Part shown: positions 20,990 through 31,873 of the stretch, one piece after another
Layout: each line of letters opens with the position of its first letter
Numbering within the stretch: the first letter of the stretch is position 1
Origin: Theropithecus gelada
Lineage: Eukaryota; Chordata; Mammalia; Primates; Cercopithecidae
Assembly (NCBI RefSeq): GCF_003255815.1
Contig: NC_037670.1
Span: 67,603,742-67,667,741, forward strand
Length of the DNA stretch: 64,000 nt
Reading direction: 5' to 3'
Position numbers and translations under genes: made by a program
Notes under the pieces: generated by a model
Told to the model about the DNA's origin: nothing
What the model saw: only the letters and a program-made list of their open reading frames with translations
Databases searched by the model: none

Positions 20990-21535
20990 GTGTGCAGTTA
21001 ATTCCTACCAAGATAGCCACTCTCCAGGAGAGCCTTGACCAGAGAAGAAGTTAGGTTTGGGCAATTCACCAAAACACACAAAGTAACAGAAGCAGTTTAT
21101 TACTTACAAATCCAGAGAGAAGAGGGCAGGACGCCTCACCAGGGCTGATGGGAAGAAGACAGTCATCCAGGAAACACACATTCAACCTCTGGATGGGGAG
21201 CAAGAGAGAGGGACTTGTGGGCAGAGGCTTTTATTGGGGTCCACGACATTACCAAGGCAGGTTTCCCAAGGGGAGTCCTAATTGAGTTTAGAGCAAGCAA
21301 GCTCCACGGAGTCATACAGCAACTGAGAGGTGGTCACTGTGACATATCTGCACAGTCCATACAGGGTGTGGGAGTCATTGGTGTGAGTCAAGTAGGTTGC
21401 ATCCAGCTGTCCCACAGGGAGGTGGTCACCAGGAGGTGGTTGCATAAGGCAGAGGTCTGGATTGATCACCTTGAGAAACTGGGAGCAGGTAGAGAAATGG
21501 AAACTATGTCAAGAGTGACTTTTTGTCAAAAAGAA
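20990..21535 (-). mobile_element. ERV-type LTR-like sequence, antisense
   Basis: On the minus strand there is an AATAAA-type signal ('gtaataaactgcttctgtta' near 21090-21110) preceded by a GC-moderate region with 'ccaataaaagcctctgccca' near 21220-21240. This is the layout of an antisense LTR (U3-R-U5). The family is unnamed. Its segment 21353-21441 recurs within the L1 at 22106-22194. Confidence 0.45.
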
Positions 21536-21655
21536 GTCCAACTTATATTCAAAATGAATGCCAGGGCAACATATAATTATAGGAATTCACTACAATAAGA
21601 TGGCTGACATGACTATAGTAATATCAGGCAAAAAAGGCCTTAAGGTGAAAAACTT

Positions 21656-21951
21656 GACCAGGCACGGTGGCTCATGCCTGTAATTCCAGCACTTTGGGAG
21701 GCTGAGATAGGCAGATCACTTAAGCCCAGGAGTTCGAGACCAGCCTGAGCAACATGGTGAGACCCCACTCTACAAAAAATACAAAAATTTGCCAAGCATG
21801 GTAGCCTGCACCTGTAGACCTAGCTACTTGGAATGCTGTATGGGAGAATCACTTGAGCCCAGGAGGCAAAGGAGGCAAAGTTGCAGTGAGCTGAGATTGT
21901 GCCACTGCACTCCAGCCTGGGTGACAGTGAGATCCTGTCTAAAAAAAAAAA
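21656..21951 (+). mobile_element. AluJ-like element, sense, inside L1
   Basis: Dimeric Alu with AluJ-type features ('gagcaacatggtgagacccc', 'ctctacaaaaaatacaaaaa') and an A-run at 21941-21951. Flanks gtgaaaaactt (left) and atgaaaatgtt (right) are probably the decayed target-site duplication. L1 sequence continues on both sides. Confidence 0.9.
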
Positions 21952-22105
21952 GATGAAAATGTTTACGAGAAAACAAAGGATCATTCTATAATGATGAAAG
22001 AGCCAATTCATCAGGAAGGTATAATAATTACAAACATATATGTATTTAACAGAACCCCAAAATATGAAAATGTAAACCCCAAGAGAACTCAAGGGAAAAA
22101 ATAAA

Positions 22106-22194
22106 CAATCCATATGGGGTGTAGGAGTCATCAGGGTGAGTCAAGTAGGTTGCATCCAGTTGTCCCACAGGGAGGTGGTCACCAGGAGGTGGTT
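22106..22194 (+). repeat. 89-bp duplicate of 21353-21441 embedded in L1
   Basis: Aligns without gaps to 21353-21441 with 8 differences (about 91% identity). The L1 before it ends at 'gaaaaaataaa' and resumes with 'caatacctcactctcaataa', so it replaces only a few dozen bases of ORF2. The source sequence is LTR-like and not L1. Confidence 0.9.
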
Positions 22195-22399
22195 CAATAC
22201 CTCACTCTCAATAATGGACAGAACAACTAGACAGAAAACCAAGGATACAGGAGATTGGTGCAACTCTATCAGTGAAATTCTTCTCAAGCACACACAGAGC
22301 AGTCTCCAGAAAACACCATGTGGTAGGCCATAAAACAACTTGGGAGCAAATGCAGGACCATCTGCTGCTTCACACCAGTGAGGTAAATAAGCAAATGAA

Positions 22400-22720
22400 C
22401 AACAACAACAAGACTATGGAGGCCCTGGTAGGTAGAAAGGTCTACAACTTCTCTTCCACACTACTGCTTGGAGTTTCTAAACTCAGGGAAGACTTAGGTC
22501 CTCCTATTAAGGGCTGGCAACTACTTAAATCAGATCCACCCAGAATAGTCTACCTTTTGATTAACTAATGTCAGCTGACTTTAATTACATCTGCAAGATT
22601 CCTTCACAGCAGCAGCCGGATGAGTGTTCAATTGAATAATTGGGAACAGGTGTACAAAATGGCTGCTTCCTCTCTTACATCCTCCAGCTTTCACAAGGGA
22701 ATAGCCCTTATAGTCCACCC
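22400..22720 (-). mobile_element. Old interspersed repeat (LTR-like), antisense
   Basis: 'gattaactaatgtcagctga', 'ctttaattacatctgcaaga' and 'ttccttcacagcagcagccg' form a recognisable common motif of an old repeat in antisense. I do not recall its family reliably. It lies between two L1 blocks and accounts for part of the missing ORF2. Confidence 0.45.
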
Positions 22721-22962
22721 TAATCGGAAAGATACTAGAAAGGAACTGGGGAATGTAATATAACAGGTGAATACATCAATAATTTAAGATATTCCTACAA
22801 GAAAACCCAGGCCCAGATGGCCTCATTGTTGAATTCAACCAAACATTTAGAAAATAAATAATACAAATTCTTTACAAACTTTTCCAGGAAATAGAGGAGG
22901 AGAGAATATTTCCCAGCTCATTCTATGAGGCCAATCTGTGAGACATCATAAGAAAAGACAAC

Positions 22963-23454
22963 TGTGGGAGTTCAGTCAGGCTGGTAGGAAAAAATTTAAG
23001 ATGAAGTTATAGGATATAAATACAAACCCTCTTGGAAGGCCTGGAGGTTTGCATAAAGTGTTTGGCTGAAGGCAGCAAATCCACTTAATTGCTTAGGGCA
23101 TGTAATACATAGGAATGTACCGGAGTTTATCTAAAGAACTTGTTTACTCATGTGGTCCTAAAACTAACCTTTGATCACTCACCAGCAAGATGGTTCTCCC
23201 AGGGTTGGGGGGGCGGGTGACAAGATTAATTACCCACAGGTGTGTTGATTTAAAACCTTTGTCATTAAATCTGTGCTGAATAAATGCCCGCAGGGCCAGC
23301 TAGTCAGGGCCGTGGCTGCTGACTCTTTACAGCACCTTCCTTGGTGACTGTGAGTGACTCTCAAACTCCTAGCCACTCTTTCACTGAATATCAGTGTCTG
23401 GGTACATTATTCATCCATCGTGCAACCTGGGGTCTGCAGGACAGACCCCCCACG
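22963..23454 (+). mobile_element. Solo LTR (492 bp) inserted in L1
   Basis: Starts 'tgtgggagttcagtcaggct', carries an AATAAA polyadenylation signal ('gtgctgaataaatgcccgca' near 23275) and ends '...ccccccacg'. It is flanked by the exact 6-bp direct repeat gacaac (22957-22962 and 23455-23460). Removing LTR plus one repeat restores contiguous L1 ('agaaaagacaactataaac'). It may be an ERVL or ERV1 LTR; the family is unassigned. It is a solo LTR, so the internal part was lost by LTR-LTR recombination. Confidence 0.8.
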
Positions 23455-23460
23455 GACAAC

Positions 23461-25030
23461 TATAAACTAACGTTCCTCATGAATTGGACACAAAAATCCT
23501 CAATAAAATATTAACAAACCAAATCCAGAAACATATAAAAAGGGTTATATTCATCATTAGGTGGGCTTTGCTCCAGGAATTCATAATTAAAAATCAATTA
23601 ATACAGAAAATAAATAGAATCAAGTGGGGGGAACCCATGATGCAGAGAAAGCATCTTACAAAATGCAACACCCACCTAAGATACAAACTTTAGACTAACT
23701 GGCAATGGAAGGGAACTTCCTCAGCTTGATCAAGGACATTTATGAAAAGTCCATTGCTACCTCGATGACAGATTGATACGTGCAGCAAACCACCATGACT
23801 CATGTATACCTATGTAACAAGCCTGCACATTCTGCACATGTAGCCCAGAACTTAAAGAAAATTTAAAAAAAAGAAAAATCCATCACTAATATCATACTTA
23901 CAAATCAAGGAGCAAATATTTTCTCCCTAACATCAGGAAATGGCAACTACATCCAATCACACCACTTTTGTTCAACATTGTATAGGAAGCTCTAGCCAGT
24001 GCATTAAGGCAAGAAGAAGGAATAAAAAGCATCCAAATTGAAAAAGAAAAAAGAAAAACTGTCTTTATGTACAGATGACATGGTCCCATATGTGTAAATC
24101 CTAAGTAATCCACACCCACAAAGAGATCCCTATAAGAACTAATGAACAAGTTCAGCAAGGTTGCATGATACAAGATCACTATATAAAATTCAATTGCATT
24201 TTTACATACTAGCAATAAAGAATCTTAAATGAAATTAAATTTCTATCATAAAATCATCAAAAATATTAAATACGAATAAAAATGTAAAAGAAAGTATAAG
24301 ACTATAAATATTTCTGAGGGAAATTAAGATCAAAATAAATGAGGAAATGCTCTATGTTCATGAACTAAAAGACACAGTGTCATTAAGATGGCAATTCTTC
24401 CCAAATTGATCTATAGATTTAACATAAACCCTATAAAACCCCAAGAGGCTTTCCTGTAGAATGAACAACTAAATTCCCCAAAACAGCCAGTCTTGAAGGA
24501 AAAAAAAAAGAAGAACAAAGAGGACTATGCTTCCCGATTTCAAAACCTACTATAAATCTAAATCATCAGTACAGTGGTGCTTGTATAAGGATAGATATGT
24601 CAATCAATGAAACAGAACAATATGGTCCAGATAATCTACAGAACAGAATAAAATAATGAGTCTTTATAGCTATGGTCAACTAACATTCAACAAAGTTGTC
24701 AGAGTAATTCAATGGAGAAAGGAATTTGCAACAAATGATATTGGATAAATTGAATATCCACATGCAAAAAGATAAATCTAAACTCCTACTTAACGTCATA
24801 GTCATACGAACAAGGTAACTCAAAATGTATCATAGACTTAAGTGTAAGCGCTAAGCCCGTAAAACTTTTGACACAAAACAGGAAAAATCTTCATGACCTT
24901 GGGTTAGGCAGACAGGATTTAGATATGTCACAAGCATGATTTATAAAAGAAAATAATGGATAGATTGGACCTCATCAACATTGAAAACTTTTTATTTCAA
25001 AAGACACCATTAAGTAAATGAACTACAAAT
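23461..25030 (+). pseudogene. L1 ORF2 remnant (RT to C-terminal region)
   Basis: Decayed L1 ORF2 coding sequence following the solo LTR: RT-region text 'ctcaataaaatattaacaaa' and 'ttcatcattaggtgggcttt' through the thumb and C-terminal parts ('ttcaaaagacaccattaagt' near 24997). Multiple frameshifts and stops are present; the longest frames are under 110 codons. ORF2 normally supplies endonuclease and reverse transcriptase for LINE mobilisation. This copy can supply neither. Confidence 0.75.
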
Positions 25031-25034
25031 AATT

Positions 25035-25375
25035 TTGTTCAGCCTGTGGTTTATTCAAATGATTTGATAAATTGGAGCAGTTTCTTTGTCAGTCCTCCAG
25101 TAGCCGCCTTTATGCCCTTACGGGTTTCCTATTTCAGTGATAGGGTCAGTTTTTTGTTTTCATTTTTTGAAGGCCACTAGGAGGAGCCTGACCCAACTCT
25201 TTTAGAGGGATGGTTGGGACATCTCCTCCACCTCCCTACTTTTTCCCCAAGATGAGACAAGCAGGGTCTGACTTGAGAAAGACCTTTATTTCTCAGCCTT
25301 CCCTTGGGGAGATGAGGAAGCCCTGTCTCCATTTTGCAGTGCCAGTAGAAGAGCTAGTACACTCTTATTCACATC
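25035..25375. other. Unassigned insert between L1 body and Tigger-like element
   Basis: Not L1. It contains an AATAAA-like antisense motif ('gacctttatttctcagcctt') and a C-rich 'ctcctccacctccctac' stretch, so an antisense LTR is possible. The family is unknown. Confidence 0.35.
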
Positions 25376-25377
25376 AG

Positions 25378-25686
25378 ATGCCTTCCAAGACCCCCGGCGG
25401 ATGCCTGAAACCACGAATAGTACCAAACCCTATATACACTGTTTTTCCCTATACAATAACGTGTGGGTACAGCATGGATATGCTAGACAAAGGGGTTATT
25501 CATGTCCTGGGCAGAACAGGGTGAGGCCGCCTGAGATTTCATCATGCTACTCAGAACAGTGTTCGATATAAAACTTATAAATGGTTTATTTCTGGGATTT
25601 TCCATTCAGTATTTTCAGACCATGGTTGACCATGGGTAACTGAAACCGCAGAAGGTGGAACCTTGGATATGGGGGGACCACTGTAT
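25378..25686 (+). mobile_element. Tigger/pogo-type DNA transposon (MER8/Tigger2-like), inserted in L1
   Basis: Begins within 'ttccaagacccccggcggat' and 'gcctgaaaccacgaatagta', and ends with 'gtaactgaaaccgcagaagg' to 'ggatatggggggaccactgt', the terminal inverted repeat of Tigger2/MER8-class elements (TA target). The middle is deleted. It is a non-autonomous remnant without transposase coding. Confidence 0.75.
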
Positions 25687-25889
25687 AGAGAGGAAGAGAT
25701 TGTTGTTGGAATAAGGAATTGAATGCAATTGGGCATGAGACATGTTTTTGGGTTGATGTAAATTTCTAAAATTAGATCTTGGCAATGGTTTCAAAGCTCT
25801 GTAAACTTACTAAGAATCATTGAATTTTACAGTTGGTAGAGTTTATGGTATGTAAATTAGACTTCAATAAAGTTGTTTTTAAAAAACTT

Positions 25890-26558
25890 CTGTGACCAAT
25901 TTATCAAGCAGTTTGAACATTTCTCAACTGCTTTGTTTTCCTCCAAACACAGCCTCAAACATCCTCTTCTCTTCACTGCCTTCTCCAGGTTCCCACAACA
26001 CAATAGCTCAGGGAGATTCTGTGGCTGGAAGAGTCTCAGTTAGAAATTAGGACTTTCTCACATTAAAATCCTGATCTCATACAAATCAAAACTTCAACTC
26101 AATATCCAATTACAAGTCTCTTTGTTCCTTCTGCACTATCCTGAACTCTGTCACGGGCTCCTGCTCTGGGGAAGAAGGACTGGTTTCTCGGGCCACCTTC
26201 CTCTGCCTCCTTCCCATCTTCCTCAGTGGCTCCCAGGTCTGTTTTCCCCCCCAACATGTTGGGAGAAAAAGGAGCCAAGCTCTCTGCCATTATAGGAGGG
26301 GTTGTTGCCCAAGCCACTCCAAGAGGCTTCAGATGCCACGCAGAGGAGCCGTAACTGGGGAGCCTGCAGGAGGAAAGACCAGGATTTCACTCTCCAGGAT
26401 GGGGTTGAACCATGCAGATGGAGTTCTCGGGGGAACTCAACCTAAGATACTGCTTATCTCTTGGGAAACTCTGAAGGCAAGAGGCAACTTAGAACAACCC
26501 AGGATGCCCGGTGAAGAAGGGGCAAATCTGGAAAGAAACAAGAGGTATTACCTAAGAA
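25890..26558. other. Unassigned sequence
   Basis: Repeat-poor. The frames at 26099-26317 (-) and 26333-26647 (+) lack domains. GC-richer at 26140-26420. Confidence 0.35.
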
Positions 26559-26559
26559 C

Positions 26560-26810
26560 ATGGGTCTGTGAATTATGGCCCCATGGGCCAAATCCAGCCC
26601 ACACCTTTTTGTATACTCACACGCTAGGATTATTTTTACATTTTTAACAGTTTGATGGAAATTAAAAGAATACTCTTTCATGACACATGAAAACAATATG
26701 AAATTCAGATTTAAGTGTCCATAAAGTTTTATTAGAACACATTTGCCCACATTTGTTTACACTGTTTTGTAGGAAAGGTTTGCCAATCAGTTTAGAACAC
26801 TAATGGCTAT
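26560..26810 (+). mobile_element. hAT-type DNA transposon remnant
   Basis: 'gtgaattatggccccatggg', 'ccaaatccagcccacacct', 'ttttacatttttaacagtttg' (in part), 'gtgtccataaagttttatta' and 'gaacacatttgcccacattt' match the common mammalian hAT-type MER element whose ends read 'ggccaaat..ggcccgc' and 'ggtttgccaa'. It contains no transposase frame. Confidence 0.6.
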
Positions 26811-27344
26811 GGGCTGTCTGGTTACTCAGGTGTTGCGCACGTTAGGCCTCCAGACTCAGGCAGGCTGAGTAGCACACTGGAGGCAGGCACTGGCTCACTC
26901 CCCGGCCACGTCTACCTCGAGTCACGAAGTCATTTTGAAGACTTCATTACTTATGCCCTGTGATATTATTCCTAATGCCTCTGGCCTCTCCAGTCATCCT
27001 AGGAAGAGTGATATCTGTTTTCCAATATGTGGTCTTCCTGATATCTGATCAAAATTCCCTCGGCTTTTGTAACCCATCATCTTGGCTGATTCCACAAAGC
27101 AGAGATCACATCTTAACTTATCCTGCAGGACCGCTGTTAGTCCAAGTCCAGTGGGACTCATTGTGGTTCTGTTTACAGGATCCATTTGGACAGGACACTT
27201 TTTTTTCCGTGCAAACAAGTGTTTATCCTCATGATATATGACAGGAAACAGCTGTGCATTTTATAACAATTGGCTGTTAAGAAAATTGTGTTTTGCAACT
27301 ATACCAGATGATGGTTTGACTCCTATTGTGATGTTGGCCTTGTG
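26811..27344. other. Unassigned sequence
   Basis: No recognised repeat. A 93-codon plus-strand frame (26960-27241) has no recognisable domain. Confidence 0.35.
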
Positions 27345-27475
27345 TGAGGTTCCTACCCTGAGGGGCTCCTGGTCTGATGGAGGAGAAGCGGCACGAACAG
27401 AAATGATTAAAACATAAGCCCAAAGATCAGCGTCCTCGTGCTTAACACAGGGTGTGGCTCAGGGAGTGAGTTTTT
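27345..27475 (-). mobile_element. L2 fragment, antisense
   Basis: 'gttcctaccctgaggggctc', 'ctggtctgatggaggagaag' and 'agggtgtggctcagggagtg' follow the antisense L2 'ccctcatggagctcacagtctagtggg...' region. Confidence 0.45.
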
Positions 27476-27559
27476 TTTTAATATAGATCAATTTGTGCAG
27501 AATTGCCCTTTAAAAATGTGTTTTCCAGTCTAAGATCATATTACACCTCTACATTTATT

Positions 27560-27965
27560 TCAGTACTTTTCAGTGATTTCCTGCCTATTTGTTGTGTTTT
27601 TTTGTAATTTTTCCCATAACAGTATAGAACATCTTCTAGATGTGTTACTTTATTCTTGAGTCATTCATATTTTTTAGTGTAAATAGATTTTTTCATTTTT
27701 ACAAATGAGTAAAAAATTCATTTCACAACAGATATGTCGCTAGTATATAGAAACAGTTAATTCTGTATGTTGATTTTAATTCCAGCAATATCACTAAGCA
27801 CTATTATTAGTTGTCACACTTCATTTAAGACTGCTTCATATCTTCCATGTATACACTCCTATCATGGATGAATACTAAAAGATTTTTAAAATTTATTTCC
27901 AGTCCTTATATTTCTTTGCTTGCTTGTTTATTCCTTTGTTTATCTACTTATTTTTGGCTTTACTG
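27560..27965 (-). mobile_element. Old L1 ORF2 fragment, antisense
   Basis: 'gtatagaacatcttctagat', 'tctgtatgttgattttaatt', 'ccagcaatatcactaagcac' and 'tccagtccttatatttcttt' match antisense ORF2 RT-region sequence of old L1s. Strongly decayed. Confidence 0.6.
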
Positions 27966-27969
27966 TTCT

Positions 27970-29155
27970 ATACTGGCTGGGGACCTTGGAGCCAAGAGCA
28001 GCACCTTGGTCCTTTAGATGAATTGATAAGTGGGCTGGGAGGAGGTGTAGACAGGGAGATAGAAGAAGGATGGTGTGCAACTAGGAGCTCTGGGGTCCAC
28101 CTGAGGCCCCGTATAGGCCTAGGGATCCCCCAAAGTAAATACAGACCAGGTTGGGCCAGTCCATGCATTCACTTTGTATGTGGGTTATTTCTTCAGATCA
28201 TTTTCATTTCAGTAGGAGCAAGTGCTTTGGCCTCATTTAATTATTGTGTACCCAAACGTTTTGGGTACCCAAAACGTTAAACATGCCTAAGGCTTCTGAA
28301 CCAGGAATCTGCCATGGGAAGAGTGCAACCTCTGCTGATACTGGTGGAGCCCAGGAGCTGCCAGGGTGACCATGGTGGGCAGAGCAACCTGGGGCCCAAA
28401 GGACCCATGGAAAGTCCAGCTCCTTGTCAGAGATGTCAGCTCACTCTTGAGTCCTACACCCACAAGGTACAACAAATCATTCCTGCTCTGTCATCCCCAC
28501 AGTGAAGGTGAGGATGAGTGGTTAACAGGGCTGAAGTCCACATCCTTGTCTCATTGCCAGGGTTAAAGCAGGAGCACAGTGTATCAGGGGTGTGGCTGGC
28601 ATCCTGACTCATAGCAGGAGGTGGGGTGTTGGGTGCTGGGATACGTTGGGGTCCAGGCAGGAGGGGAGCCTGCCAAGCCCAGTGTCATCTGGGCAGGGGC
28701 CCCAGGATGCCCTCAGGAGCATCCAGGTGTCTGTATGTAGCAAGCAGAGTTGGGTGGGGGAAGGTCACTAGGGGTCTCGGCCAAGACAGGGGCTGCTCCC
28801 CCGGGGGAGTGGGACTCAGCATTCCTCCTCATCCGCATGTCTCAGGTGCCCGATACCTGCTCAGAATATAGAGGCCAGAGTTCATAGACAAAGACAGCTT
28901 CCATTTGTCTTTTGTTGCTCTTTGGGATGAGGCAGGGGGCCAGGTTGCAAGGCTCCATCCTGACACCTGTAACACCCTCTGGACCAGCCAAGCATGAGCA
29001 AATCTGAAACCCACAGAGGCAGATGTTCCGAAGTTAGCTGAGCAGATAGATGTGTACACAGACCCCTAACAGATGGAGCTGGCAGGAAACGCAGCATCAG
29101 GACTCAGAGTATGTGGGGGTGAGTATGAAGGAGGGGCACCAGGTGAAGGGGCATA
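27970..29155. other. Repeat-poor, GC-richer sequence
   Basis: No named repeats. It contains the palindrome at 28255-28278 and small frames on both strands (60-118 codons), none with domains. 28560-28830 is G-rich with several GGGG runs and a ccccgggggag symmetric patch near 28799-28809. Confidence 0.35.
28255..28278. repeat. 24-bp perfect palindrome centred on a KpnI site
   Basis: The left half aacgttttgggt is followed directly by its exact reverse complement acccaaaacgtt, with no spacer. The centre is ggtacc and both ends are aacgtt. A partial direct echo (gtacccaaacgtt at 28248-28260) precedes it. Confidence 0.97.
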
Positions 29156-29156
29156 T

Positions 29157-29492
29157 CTTAGTTCATCTGTGCTACTCTAGCAGAATACCACAGACTGAGT
29201 CATTTACAATGAGCAGAAATTTATTTGACTCACAGTTCTGGAGGTTGGAAAGTCTGATACCAAGGTGTCTGCATCTGGCAAAGGCCTTCTTTCTAGGTCA
29301 TCCCATGGCTGAAGGTGAGAGGGTGAGAGAACTGAACTCCCTTTTATAACGCACCCACTCTCTCAATCCCACTCCTGCTGTAACGACGTTAATCCTATTA
29401 AACCTGATCACCTCTCACTAGGCCCCACCTCTAAGCACTGCCACACGAGGGATGAACACATGAGGCTTTGGGGGACTCATTCAAACCACAGC
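29157..29492 (-). mobile_element. MaLR (MLT1/MST-type) LTR, antisense
   Basis: The antisense LTR opens 'cttagttcatctgtgctact', continues 'gaataccacagactgagtca' and 'cacagttctggaggttggaa', and ends with 'aggccccacctctaagcac' and 'gggactcattcaaaccacag'. This is the usual antisense MaLR/MER LTR layout. Solo LTR. Confidence 0.7.
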
Positions 29493-29493
29493 G

Positions 29494-30342
29494 GCAGGAT
29501 GAGCAGTTGTTGCCTCGCAGGTTCCCCTCGCCAATTGCTCCACAGGAAGGCTGTGAGCTGCATCCAGCTGGCTCAGTCCTCGCTGGGCCCTCACAACCCT
29601 CTATTCCATTCTGCTCACAAACCACATAAGGCATGACCTGTGCAGAATTTAGTACAGCTCAGTGCAAATGTCCACACTGCTTCAGATACCAGGTAAACTA
29701 ATAATTAAAAGCAATAAAAGGAAGGTGTGGAGATGGTCACACCCCAGGGGACCCTCATGTCCACAGGCCTGAGTGTGTCCCGAAGGCCTCTAGCTCAACC
29801 TTCCACCTTCCCATTCCCTGCATACTTTACATCTCCTCATTTTCTCTCCCCTCCCTGGCCAGCCAGCTACTCCTGACCCCTGTGTCCCCTGCAGGTGCCA
29901 GGAAATGCTGGGCCCCTGTGCCATTCTCTTGGCTTCCCTTTGCCTGGCTGCCTTCCTTCTGCCCTCTTCCATCTCCCTCTGCCTGCCCCAGGGAACCTAT
30001 ACACCCCAACCACATCCTCCCCTGAGCCTCAAGCCCTGAGAACTGCCCTGATGAGCCATTAAGACCCCACGTGCTTGTGGGACACTTGCTGTTTGATGGA
30101 TACAGGACAGTATCACAGGAGGGGACACCCCCTTTTCACCATGTGCCAACCATCCAAGCCTGCCATGTGTCCCTGCCCTGCTCCGGGTCTCAGTTTCTGC
30201 AGCTGCAGAAGACAGTTCAGCAGGCCGAGCGCAGAGATCCCTTGTCGTGCTAAACTCCATGGATTATATTTCACAGAGACAGGCTTGAGCTATGGGTCAG
30301 GAGTGCTGCATCACCTCCTGGCTCATGCTGAAGGATCAGGGC
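29494..30342. other. Unassigned sequence with a CT-rich patch
   Basis: The CT-rich stretch at 29800-29990 gives purine-rich minus-strand frames of no significance. No named repeat. The right edge is cut by the truncated MST 5' LTR. Confidence 0.35.
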
Positions 30343-30652
30343 CTCATGTTGTGGGAGGGGCCCGGGGGAGATGATTGAATCATGAGGGTGAGTCTTTCCC
30401 ATGCTGTTCTCATAATAGTGAATGGGTCTCACAAGATCTGATGGTTTTAAGAAAATGGGAGTTTCTCTGCACAAGCTCTTTTTGCCTGCCGCCATCCACA
30501 TAAGATGTGACTTGCTCCTCCTAACCTTCCACCATGACTGTGAGGCTTCCCCAGCCACATGGAGCTGTGAGCTCTCCATTAAACCTCTTTTCTTGGTGAA
30601 CTGCCCAGTCTTGGGTATGTCTTTATCAGCAGCATGAAAACGAACTAATACA
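30343..30652 (+). repeat. MST 5' LTR, 5'-truncated
   Basis: Starts mid-LTR at 'catgttgtgggaggg' and ends at the '...gaactaataca' boundary. About 65 bp of the usual LTR start ('tgatatggtttggctg...') are missing. U3 promoter sequence is therefore incomplete. Confidence 0.9.
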
Positions 30653-30658
30653 GTAAAT

Positions 30659-30677
30659 TGGTACCAGTAGAATGGGG
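30659..30677 (+). promoter_or_regulatory. Primer-binding-site remnant (tRNA-Leu-like)
   Basis: tggtaccagtagaatgggg lies 6 bp after the 5' LTR. It resembles the complement of the tRNA-Leu 3' end that ERVL-type elements use (tggtaccagnagnggg), with changes. Minus-strand DNA synthesis would have started here in the ancestor. Confidence 0.7.
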
Positions 30678-30746
30678 CATTACTGAAAAGATACCCAAAA
30701 ATGTGGAAGCGACTTAGGAACTGGGTAACAGGCAGAGGCTGGCAGT

Positions 30747-31028
30747 TTGGAGGACTCAGAAGACAGGAAAATGTGGGAAAGTTTGGGACTTCCTAGAGAC
30801 TTGTTGAATGGCTTTGACAAAATTGTTGATTGTTATATGAACAATAAGGTCCAGTCTGAGGTGGTCTCAGATGGAGATGAAGAACTTGTTGGGAACTGGA
30901 GCAAAGGTGACTCTTATTATGTTTTAGCAAAGAGACTGGCAGCATTTTGCCCCTGCCCTAGAGACTTGTGGAACTTTGAACTTGAGAGAGATGATTTAGG
31001 GTATCTGGCAGAAGAAGTTTCTAAGTAG
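30747..31028 (+). pseudogene. MST internal ORF remnant (gag-like), 93 codons
   Basis: An uninterrupted acidic frame starting MEDSEDRKMW and ending with a stop at 31026-31028, in the position where THE1/MST internal sequence carries its 5' gag-like remnant. It has no recognisable matrix, capsid or zinc-knuckle motif in what is left. I infer it is a relic with no function, although its openness is unusual for an old MaLR copy. Confidence 0.6.
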
Positions 31029-31534
31029 CAAAGCTTCAAGATGTTACTTGGGTGCATTCAGTTTTATAAGGAAAGGCATTCAGTTTTATAAGGAAAGAAG
31101 ACCATAAAAGTTTGGAAAATTTGTAGCCTGACAATGCAATAGAAAAAAAGTCCCATTTTCTGAGGAGAAATTCAAGCCAGCCGCAGAAATTTGCATGAGT
31201 AACAAGAAGCCAAATGTTAATCACCTAAACAATGGGGAAAATGTCTCCAGGGCATGTCAGAGGTCTTCATGGTAGCCCCTCCCACCACAGACCTAAGAGA
31301 AAAAAGTGATTCTGTGGGCTGAGCCCATGGTCCCTGTGCTGTGTGCGGCCTAGGGACGTGGTGCCCTGCATCCCAGCCGTTCCAGCTGTTGCTGAAAGGG
31401 GCCAACGTAGAGCTTAGGCTGTAGCTTCAGAGGGTGCAAGCCTCAAGCCTTGGCAGCTTTCTTGTGGTGTTGAACCTGCAAGTGCACAGAAGTCAAGAAA
31501 TGGGGTTTGGGAACCTCCACCTAGATTTCAGACG

Positions 31535-31873
31535 ATGTATGGAAACACCTGGATGCCCAGGCACAAGTTTGCTGCAGAGGCAGAACCCTCATGGAGAACT
31601 TCTGCTAGAGCAGTGTGGAAGGGAAATGTGTCAGAGCCCCCACACAGAGTCCCTGCTGAGGCACTGCCTAGTGGAGCTGTGAGAAGAGGGCCACCGTCCT
31701 CCAGACCACAGAATGGTAGATCCACTGACAGCTTGCACCACACACCTGGAAAAGCTGCAGACAGTCAACACCAGCCCGTGAAGGCAGCTGGGAGGGATGT
31801 GTACTCTGCAAAGCCCCAGGGGCAGGGCTGCCTGAGACCATGGGAACCCACCTCTTGCATCAGCATGACCTAG
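31535..31873 (+). pseudogene. MST internal ORF remnant, 112 codons
   Basis: Second open stretch of the MaLR internal region, Pro/Arg/Ser-rich. It matches the usual THE1/MST internal nucleotide text ('cctagtggagctgtgagaag', 'ccaccgtcctccagaccaca'). It shows no enzyme motif. Most MaLR internal frames are not thought to encode functional proteins. Confidence 0.5.

Larger units (their letters stand above)
21585..25885 (+). mobile_element. Sense L1 (L1M), composite with several insertions
   Basis: L1 sequence runs in order through this interval. It covers an ORF2 endonuclease-region part (21585-21655, 21952-22105, 22195-22340), a later ORF2 part (22735-22962), the RT and C-terminal part (23461-25030) and a 3' UTR end (25690-25885, 'aaattagatcttggcaatgg' to 'gacttcaataaagttgtttt'). 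Interruptions are an AluJ, an 89-bp patch copied from upstream DNA, an unrelated antisense repeat, a solo LTR, and a Tigger-type element with an extra unassigned block. About 1 kb of ORF2 between 22340 and 22735 is missing. The coding capacity is fully destroyed. Confidence 0.8.

Noticed and set aside
28799..28809. Small symmetric ccccgggggag patch
   Set aside because: Too short and imperfect to count as a structural element beyond GC-rich background.
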